Source: Patella vulgata (lineage: Eukaryota > Mollusca > Gastropoda > Patellidae). Taken from it: DNA of 64,000 nt. The stretch covers positions 12,682,613-12,746,612 of the forward strand of contig NC_065881.2 in NCBI RefSeq assembly GCF_932274485.2, in the 5' to 3' direction. The notes below the pieces were generated by a model that saw nothing but the letters and a program-made list of their open reading frames with translations, did no database searches and had not been told where the DNA came from. Shown piece after piece: positions 10,901 through 21,900 of this stretch. A program made the position numbers and the translations under genes. Numbering within the stretch: position 1 is the stretch's first letter; every line of letters begins with the position of its first letter.

Positions 10901-13900
10901 ATTTTAATAGTTCTAGTTTTATATTTTAATAGATCTACATTGTAATTGTTTTATGTTTTAATAGATCTATATTTTAATTGTTCAACTTCTACTTTTAACA
11001 TTTCATATGCGTCATATTGATTGAAATTTCTTCTGATTTTGTCGCTTGTCATTTATCTGTTTGACAAGACCAATATTCAATATCTTTATCAAGGATATTT
11101 CACGTTCTTAGTAATTGTTATATAGCTAATAAAGTTTAGTTATATACATTTTTTGTATCCGAGTTGTGTTTATTGGTGTCTTTTGTTTGTTTACATGCGG
11201 ACAGTGTGTAGTCGTTCGGATGGTTCAAAAAACCGATGTTACGTGTACACATTGGCGAACACGCAAAAGAACCCTTAGACAAGAAATTAACTGTTCTAAA
11301 TAGATGTTCAACAGATATCTTTTATTTAATAGATTCCACCCGAGTTTAAAGCAACGATGCGTCATTGTCAATTTTCGCTAAAATATCAAACTTCTTAACG
11401 CTTACACGTTAATATGCACTGATTGATTATTGAACATTTAATTGTGAAAACGAAATCAAAATACCGAAGATAGATAGCCGGATTTGAAATAGACCTATCA
11501 CTTCGGTTCGCTCACAAAGCAATTTGGAGGCAGCATAGACCAATGAGATTTTAATTCGACATATCTTTCCTATTAATCTATTAATTAGACATCCATCTTT
11601 CACAATTTGTAGTTTGCAAAGGATTCATATTGTGTTAAATTGACGCAACGAGACTTTAATATACACACGTTCTCAGATTACATACAAATAGATAATGTTA
11701 TGTCTCAAATAACTCCTATGAATGAAGTAATAAAGATTAAATTATAATTTAATACCAATACTAACAATACTATTCTTGTAACAATAACATTTATTTAATG
11801 CAAATTATTCGACAGCATGGGCAGTAATATCATAAACATTCGTAAATATTATTAGCTTGGCAAAATATTGATTCTGGATTTTAAGTACTGTAAGTTCGAT
11901 TGCACAATAACTGTTAACGACAAGGAATGTTTGTTGAAAATTGGACGGCGAATATTAAACATACATTATGCAAGAGCTAAATCTGCCTATTGCAGGTCTT
12001 TCTTTAGGCCTGAAATGTTATCTAGATTATTAATGTGACATTGATTAACTTATCCAGACCATAATCAACTGTCGATGTCATCGATAGCCTGTGATATTTA
12101 CAGGATTTAAATCCGATCTGCTGCTCAACGTTCATTGATGATTAAATCAAAAAAATGGATAATCAAAACTATGTTTTTTTTTTATCGTACCGACTTTAGT
12201 AATGACGATCGAGACTAGGCCTAAAATTCAAAAGCTAATATCTCAGTTCAGAGTTTATCAATTTGACTGAAATTTTCAGCAAATCCCCTTTGCATTATGT
12301 AGTTGTTATCTATTATAGCGAGAACTGCCAGCTCTTTATCAAATCTGCCATAATGCCCCTTTAATTGTAATCGTTGCTCTAACTAGCTATGTCAGCATCA
12401 GGTTTTCTTATACAAGTTTGCATGCCCACAACCACGTTGCAATTAGAGTATGTTAATGCGTGTTTTATGCGTGGACGTTACATTTGTGGATTTGCGGATT
12501 TGCGTTACGCTTATGAAGGTATATTTCATGTACTTACGTTACACTTTATAAAGGCACGCTCTATTACGTTACACTTTATAAAGGCACGCTCTATTACGTT
12601 ACACTTTATAAAGGCATACTTTATTATGTTACGCTTATAAAGGCATACTCTGTTACATGTGCGTTACACTTTATAAATGCATACTTTATTACGTTACGCT
12701 TATAAATGCATACTTTATTACGGTACGCTTATAAAGGCATACTCTATTACGTTACACTTTATAAAGGCATACTCTATTACGTTACACTTTATAAGGGCAT
12801 ACTCTATTACGTTACACTTATAAAGGCATACTTAATTACGTTACACTTATATAGGCATACTTTATTACGTTACAGTTTATAAAGGCATACTATATTACGT
12901 TACAGTTTATACTTATAAAAGCATACTTTATTACGTTACGCTTATATAATACTTATCGGCGTGAAGTAAACCAACCCTTGACAGTTGGATTGGAATTCGA
13001 AAGAAGAGTAGACCTTAGCGTCGGTGTCCGAGCACAATTTCCTGATAGCACCCAGGACGTTAAACCTCATTTTATTTTATTTTTATGATTTTACTTCATT
13101 TATTAAGCAGCAATGGAGACAAATTGGCATGATGTAAATCACAACTATTAAGGATCGTGTAAATCGTGTCTACATCATGCTTAACATATGACACGTAAAT
13201 AATTTATTCAATTAAACGTTTAATGACCGTAATTTGTTCTATAATATCGAACTGTCAAACAATATTTGATCAATTAAATAGCAAAATTATAGGCTAGAGT
13301 GATTCAAACCCTTAAAAAATAGATTACATCGTTTACGTTAAATAACACTTTGAATGGAACCTGCCTATAATTTCACAATATCCTGGTACATTAATTCGAT
13401 TTGAATTGTTTATTATCGTTTTAAACACCTTTAGTAGCCTTTTAAAAAATTAATGATATTGCAGGAATATTGTAATATCAACCCTTTTAATTTTAAACAT
13501 CAAGTAAACGATCTCTAATTATAATACAGGTTCGGGAATTTTCTCTCTTTTACGAATCTATAATGGATTATGAGTATGTTTTTTTTAATATGCGGGATTA
13601 ATAAAACTAATAATTATATATGGAGTGACATGAATGGGGTTTAACGTCTACTCGACAAAAACTATGTCATTTGCAAACTAACATATGGCTCAATTTAATT
13701 TCAATAATTCGCTTGCGCGTAGGGATTTTTAGCACTCTGGGGAAATCGGAGCACTCGGAGAAAAACCCATGAGATAGTACAAACGACCCCATTACTTGTC
13801 ATGTACAAATCGAAACCACGTTTCTTGACTCAATGACAGACCTTATGATATAAGGCACACGCGTTAAACCATTCGCCCCCTACCTTTCGTGAATGAATTA

Positions 13901-16900
13901 TTAAGGACTTTAAAATATAAGTGGAGGATAATAATGTTTAGATATAGAATAAATGCATATTAAATATTAAAATATCGTGAACACAATAATACGTACGTCG
14001 TACACAGACCCTGAACTAAATACAATAACAAATTCAAAATACAATGAACCCAGATATATACATAATAACAAATACACTGAACTATATACTGAATAACAAA
14101 TACAAACCCTGGTGAACTATACACACAATAACAAATACAACATATTGTGAACTATATACATAATAACAAATACAGGGCCCTATACATATAATACCAATAC
14201 AATGAACTATAATAATAATAACACACATAAGGAACTACATGCATATACATAATACCAACTACAAAATATTGTGATCTATATGCATAATAACAAAAACAAC
14301 ACACGATTAACTATATACATAATAACAACCCCCAACACGTTGAGATATATAAATAATAACAAGTGCAAAATACAATACAACAATTACAGAATACGATGAA
14401 CTATAAACACAAATACAACGTACGATGAACTATAAATACAATAACAAAGTACAATAACAATAACAAAACGGTGAATTATATGCAAATACAAAATACGGTG
14501 AATTTAATACACAATAACAAATACAACATACGAACATGCGAGAAACTATAAACACAAATACAAATACGGTGAATTTAATACACAATAAGAAATACAAAAT
14601 ACTAACATACGAATAACTTCAAACACAAATACAAAATACGATAAACTATATACAATAACAAATACAAAATACTATGAACTAAGTACACAATGAGATGGGC
14701 CAACATAATAACAAAAAGAGAGGGCTATATAAACAATAGCTAATACAGCGCATGGTTCTTATGTCAATATCAATTATATGCCTGATTTAAAATCGAACGT
14801 AGTTTGCTATTTGAAACATCGTTCAAGTCGAACGATTTTCGATTGGTATTTATTTTTCAACTGTTAACATCACGAATAACGCGAATGAAAAGTTGAATGA
14901 AAAACATTATTTATTTATGTATTTATTTATTTATTTCCGAACAAGAGCTATGCTTTATGAATAATTAAAGGGGATCGCGCCATACACAAACAATTACACA
15001 AGACAAACCAACGGACATGCCAGGCCAGGCCACAACAGACACCAAAAGCAGTGTCAGATCAAGGAAATTTAATCTGGGGGAGTAAGGGGAGGGTGGGGTA
15101 AGCATCCACTGTGCTGTGTAGTGACACAGATGTCACTCAATTTAATAAAAAGAAAATTAATTATGTCGCATGGTTATTTGTTTACAATGCCTCGTGTATC
15201 GCATGACTGTAACGAGGTTATCAGCTTCTTTTATATTGGTGTTGAATGTGTTTATTCGATGTTTTAAGTCCAATAGTTTTGTATCGAGCTCTACATGGCT
15301 AAGTTTTGTTTCGTAAAAATAAGGGGTAGTCGACTGGTTCACTAATTTTAGTTTGATTCGTGACTTACTGCGTCGATAGTTGAATGAGCTCTCGGTTATA
15401 TATGAATACTAGCTTTATATATAAGGTAAACGACGACAAGGTACATGAGATTTAGTTATATAAACTGTTTTTCTTACTTTATGTATAAAATAGTTTCTGT
15501 AAAAATTAGATTTTTACTTTTCAATTTCTGTAATTTCTTTAAAATCAGATTTGTAATTTCTTTTAAAAAATCAGATTTGTAATTTCTGTAGAAATATACA
15601 TTTCTTTTGTTCTTTGTATTCGGTTATTTATTAGATTCTCCTTTTTTAAAATCTAGTTGATTTTATTATTTTACATCTCTAATGATACCGGGGAATACAT
15701 TCTAGTAAATACCAGTAAAAAATTAATATCAAATTATCTTTATTAATATTTAATATCATCGACATTTCATTTAATTCCAAATACACTTATATTAACGCTA
15801 TGTTGGCACAAACATAATTAGTTTAACACCCGTACAATTAACTGAGAAAAAATCGATTTATTTATTTCGCTGCACAAAGAAAATCGAAAGAATTAGCACT
15901 CAAATACTATTAAAAAACACAAACAAAGTTCACTATTTGGTTCTTTATATATTGCCCGGTCGCTGTCAATCAATTTGATTTTAAAAGATAAACAACCAAT
16001 GAGCATTGATTTTATAGTTCATTATTCTCATATATCGCCATAAATGTTTTTTATACCCCAGTTATTAAGCAAATATCAAACACTGTATTAATATTGTCCA
16101 TTGATCCATGCCATTTGGGTAGAACAATGCTCCTACCGCTTTTCTGTTTTCAACTGATAATTTCAACGATATTTTTTAAAGAATAGAGCACGTGCTGGCT
16201 TTGATAGTATCATGACCTTTGTCTGCGGTCTGCCTTTGTCAGACTTTCTGCTCTCTAATGTCTTGTTTAAGAAACATTAAATACAGAAATTGATTTTAAA
16301 CGAAACTGCAGCATTAGATTAGATTAATAAGAAAATTCAGTAAGTCTGGACAATTTTCGACGTAATTGAGATTCAGATAACCGCAGTTACCTCTATATGT
16401 GTGTTTACTGTAATTTATGTTTAGAAAATAGACTAGGGTCAAATACAGAAATACAATTTGCTAGATGTGTGAAATCTCCAAGTCTAAAAATGATATCAGG
16501 TGTTCTAAGAAAAGCAGTGCGATGAATATCGGGTATTCAAGAAAGACCAAGCATACTATTCGTCGTACACGACATCCGTCACAATTACTACAGAAATGCT
16601 TATAAATGACATTTTTATTTTACTCCCAGAAGTTTCCTTTTTGACTTGAAATGAATGACTACACATTTAGTCTCGCACCAATGTACCCCCCTCCCCATCC
16701 CCCCATATGGTCTAGTCTCTTATTCATAATGGTTACTGTTAGCTTGTAAACGCGAGGTATTTTCTGTTGGCGATGCATTCATATTTCCTACCCAACTTTG
16801 TGGTCGGAAAATCGGATAAAATAGAATTATAATTTTTCTAGCGACAGCCCCTTAATCCACGACTTTTCCAATAGTTGGCGATGGATTCATATTCCCTACC

Positions 16901-18902
16901 CAACTTTATGACCGGAAAATGTGATAAATTAAAATTATGATTTTTCTGGCAACAGACCCTTGATTCATATCTTTTCGGTACAATGATTCATCAATCAGAA
17001 ACAAGAAATAACTTAGGCAAACAGGTAATTAAAATAATATATGGTGTAAAACTGGAAATCTAAAAGTGCAAATTATTATAATAAACCTTTGTTATAATGA
17101 CAATCAGCGTGTTTAATACAATAACAACACTCTGTAGCACATCGTAAATATAGTTATTACTTGATATTGGGCGCCAGGTGGCGGCATGTTAACATGTTTA
17201 AAAGGCGTATTGGTGATTGTTAAAGTGCGAAACATGTACCCAGTTATTGTTTCGTACAAGTAAATCGGTATTGTTAATATATGGGTTTAACGTCCAACTT
17301 TTTTTGCTCTGACTGGTCTAATTTAAGTCGGTTTCAATATACATGTATCATTGAAATGTTGGAGGTTAACGTCCCTCTACTTTTCTGCTCCGACTGGGCT
17401 AACGAAAACTGTATTAATACCTGAATGAGATGTTTGAGTTTTGAAGTCCTACTTTTCTGCCCCTACTCGGTGTTAATATAAGATTGGGATGCTGGGCATT
17501 TGAAGTCCTACTTTTCTGCTCCGACTGGGATAATGAAGACGGTGTTAAAATAGGATTGGGAAATGAAATGAAATGGGGTTTAACGTCCTACTGTTTTGCT
17601 CCGAACTGGGCTAATGAAGACGGGCATACGCCATACAGTGTGCTACTACGGCCTACTCTTATATCGAATTCCAACTGTCAAGTGATCTTTTACGTGCACG
17701 CCAATGTGTACACGGGACCTCGGTTTTTCGTCCCATCCGAATGACTAGACAGCTGTCCTTGTCAGGCCCTCCGTCCTGCATCACTGACAAGGGGAAACCA
17801 CGCCGGAAAATCTGGATGAACTTTCTCGGCCAATGCAGGGATCGAACACCCGACCTCCAGGCTAGCGAGCCAGCGCCTTACCCACTTAGCCACCGCGATC
17901 CCCAATATAGGATTGGGATGTTGGGGTTTAACGTCCTACTTTTCTGCACAAAGTGGGGCGTTAACACCCGTTTCATTTTGGTAGTGTAAATATCAGTATG
18001 GTGAAATAAAATGTAAACACGCATTAATGCCTTGATTTACAAATGCCTTTTTTTATTTGAATTCAGTAATATGTTGAATGCAACAATGATTGGGTGTAAC
18101 ATTTAAATATAATATTTGGTATAACTATTGAACAAAACGCCCACGCATCGTCCATTGATGATGACATAAATTTAACTCGGGATTTTATTATTCAATGGTC
18201 GGTCTTGCTAATTGTTTATATTGAGAGTGATGTCCCCTGTCGAACTCTTCAACAACTAAGATAGCTATAGTATAATGATGAGAGCACGTTAAAAGTGTCA
18301 CAGTGTCAATATATAAATATTTAATACACGGCACATGTGAACCGCTTAATAATCTAAGATAAATACAATGACTAATGCCTCTATCTCAATCATGATTCAA
18401 TTATTAAGAATGTGTGGAGGTTGAGGGCAGGAGATTAAAAATAAACAGGACACAATATTTTACAAATAGGTGGATTATGTAATTTAGATAAAGGTGGATC
18501 TTGGTTTCTATTGGAACTAGACAGTTATTCGTGGGTCTATTTATAGTCTTTCTCTACTCTGCCCACCCCACCCCCACCTTTACACCTTATTATGGCGGTT
18601 CTCGTTAACCATTTGGTGACCCTTTTGGTGAATACAGGCCAGAGTAAACCAATAAATTCCTACTTTTGGTTTCCCACAAATGTAGTCCCATCTATTTATA
18701 GTATCCCCAATAGGACCCAATATATCATGAATAGGTAGATTATGTAATTTATATTCATGTGGCGCATGGTTTCTATTGCAACTAGGCGGTTATTAACGAA
18801 TATAGTTCCTTGTATTTATAGTCTGTCCTCTTTAACTTTTATATTCTGTGTTTTACCATGGTTGTTTTAGATTTGTTTTTCTTTTATACTTCTCCTATTT
18901 TT

Positions 18903-18964
<62 letters not shown>

Positions 18965-21900
18965 CCACCCACACACACACACACACGTCCCACCTTTCTG
19001 CAACCGACTGGGCTAATTAAGACGGGACACCAACACGTAGGCCTACAACTCACCTCATATATAAATAAAACAACCCAGTTAATATCACCACTACACACTG
19101 AATCCCCTACACAACAAACAATAAGGTATACAATATAAACACAACATACTGCGGTTTTAAAAGTACATTTATCTTTCACGCTCCGTGAACATTTTAAAGT
19201 AGAAATGTAATAGTGTGAAATAGCATATCCCGTGTTTTATTAACAAACAAAAACTGGGGAATAATAAAATAATTAGCCTAATTTACAAGTATCAGCGTGT
19301 CCAGGTAATAAATCCACTCTTCTGATATTACTTAATTACCATAATTATTTAAATTATAAAAAATTATAAAAAATATGACATAAAGATTTTGAGATATCGA
19401 AATATAGATTGGTTCAGATAACGTCAACCATTGACACAGTTAGATCGTGAATTAACCTCATTTGCATAATCATTTAAAAATTTATAATGTATTTGAAAAA
19501 ATCTAAAGGTAATAAAGCCCAACGTTCTGAAATAAATTTAGTATCATAATTATTTAAAATATAAAAATAAAAGAACATAAAAAATTTAACAAGAGAATTT
19601 AGAGACATCGATTAATTCCGATAACATTAAATTAAAGCCACAGAGCGTGAAATAACCTAATTAAGATGATTATTTGACTAACGAATAACAAAATGTTACA
19701 AAAAAAACTAAATAAATGGATTAGGATGCCCAACATGTTACCGAAAAGTTGACCAGTTTATTCACGGTGAAAATTTATGTTGACGAAATGTTTGTCAATA
19801 TGTTGCCCAGAAGTTGATAATGTGCACGCTGCGTTCAATCGGATTAAAACATAAAAAACGGGTCCTATTTCGTTTCTTTTGTTATAGTTCAAAATTTCGT
19901 TTTACTCATCTTCACGTCTACGCCGATTGATTAATCAATGACTGACGTCATAGGGTCAAAAGCCGCTAGTATGACCCCTGACGCGGCCTCCCAGTACAAC
20001 TGGTCAGATCTTCATGTAGTGTAGGCCATCGAAAGTATAAATAAAACGAAACGAAATATAGATCTGTACTTCAATCTCTTGTTTATCAGTGTTCTACTTT
20101 CATATTTTGACCCCCAATTTAATTTGTTGACCCTTCGATTATTTCAGTGGGTCCACATCCCGGATTATTATTTCATCCATACAGAAAACCCAAAAGAAAC
20201 AGGACAGCGTTTTCCCCATCTCAACTTTTACAATTAGAACAAGCTTTTGAGAAGAACCATTACGTCGTCGGACAAGAGAGAAAGGGTCTGGCCAGTAAAT
20301 TGCAACTCAGCGAAACACAGGTATGTATTTTGTTATTTTCGAAAATTCAATCCATGCAGATGCGTTTCGGTCTTTTCTGTGTCGAATTCCAACTGTCGGT
20401 GGTTCTTTTACGTGAAGCCAATGTGTACACTGAACGTCGCTGTTGCGTCCTAAGTATTTTGGAGCTACACGACATAATATTCGTATTGTGCCTGTGCCTA
20501 TTTTATCTAGATGATCTGATTACGTCACGTCCTGTTAACATTCTAATTTTTTTTCTGTATGCATGTTGATTGTCTCTTACAACGAAAAAAAACCAAGACC
20601 CCCCCCCCCCCGAAAAAAAACCCCGACGATATCAGAGTCAGCAAGTTCCTGCAAATGACGTAATGTAGTAAATATCACGTAATGTAGTAACCCTCAAAGT
20701 CATCACGAGGTATTGTATGACGTAGTGTCTGTGAGCTATTTAACAACAACAAGTGGTGGGTCTGCGATATCGCCGTAGGTGGAAGCGAACGCCAAGCCCT
20801 GCAAGAAGTTGTTGTTGTTGTTGTTTATTACAGATTTAACGTCCAATACAATGAATATGATATTATGGACAGGTTGATTTAATTAAATTATTTACACTTG
20901 AAAATTGTTAAAAAAATGATGGCTGTTTTAAAACAGTTTACCAGTCAGATAGTAGCGTAATTACCGTTCAGATTCACAGTAAACGATATCTTTAATTCTG
21001 TATCAAACACCTTAATAGCAACCATGTAATTGGTCATTAGATTGGTCTTTAAAAATACCACGCGTTTTCATCTTTTGTTTAAAAAATCCAGATGCCCAAT
21101 AAAATTATCTAAATGAATTTTATTTTTGTTCATTACTAATCGCTATTTTTATTGGTTAATCACCTTAGATAATCAGGCAATTTAACCAGAGTTTTTTTCT
21201 GTGTTAACTTTCATTTTATTGTTCGAGTTATCTTAGACTCAAACGGGCCTGATTTGTCAATCGGGACATATCGTGACATTAATGGTTTCAAATTACACCG
21301 ATTATTACAAAGCAGCCATTAATCAACGGCTAACTTCAACTATCCGCCCAGTAATTTGTTCCTTCTATTCATATGCAAGTTAAATTCGCTACCGCATCCA
21401 GAGAAACGAAACGAAATATGAAGCGATTAAAGCAATACTAACAGAGTAATGAGATCAGATTTCAAATCATATTGATTAGTGTTAACGGTAACACAAATCA
21501 CACTCACAAACACAAAGACGCTCAGCTATTGGAACCATCAATCTTAATGGGCTACAGATTGGCCAAATATTCTTAATTTACTCTAAAGACGTTTTGGTTT
21601 CGAGAGTAAATTTAGCGCCGGAGGTTGTTGTTGACATAGAAAGACATTTTTAGTCGTGATTAAACAATTTGGGCTGGAGAGTTTTTCAAGTGCTTTAATC
21701 TCGAGGTTTTATCGTGTTCGTTATACAGACTTAATGACACTTATTATTGTCCAATGATATGACGAGATTGAATTTAGCCCAGAGACATTGTAACCGTGGT
21801 TAAAGGTTAAGATGGCAACCCGCGTGTTTCTGTACGACGAAGCGCGAACGGTTCAGAATGTGATTAGTAGTTGTTTGAACGATAACAAGCGTGTAGACGG

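Noticed and set aside
18895-19179. Arg/Glu and Ser/Leu repeat frames
   Set aside because: Produced by the (TC)n(AC)n microsatellite.
20321-20569. Frame reading from emx exon 2 into intron 2
   Set aside because: It crosses a consensus donor and continues into a SINE relic; splicing to 23192 completes the homeodomain exactly.
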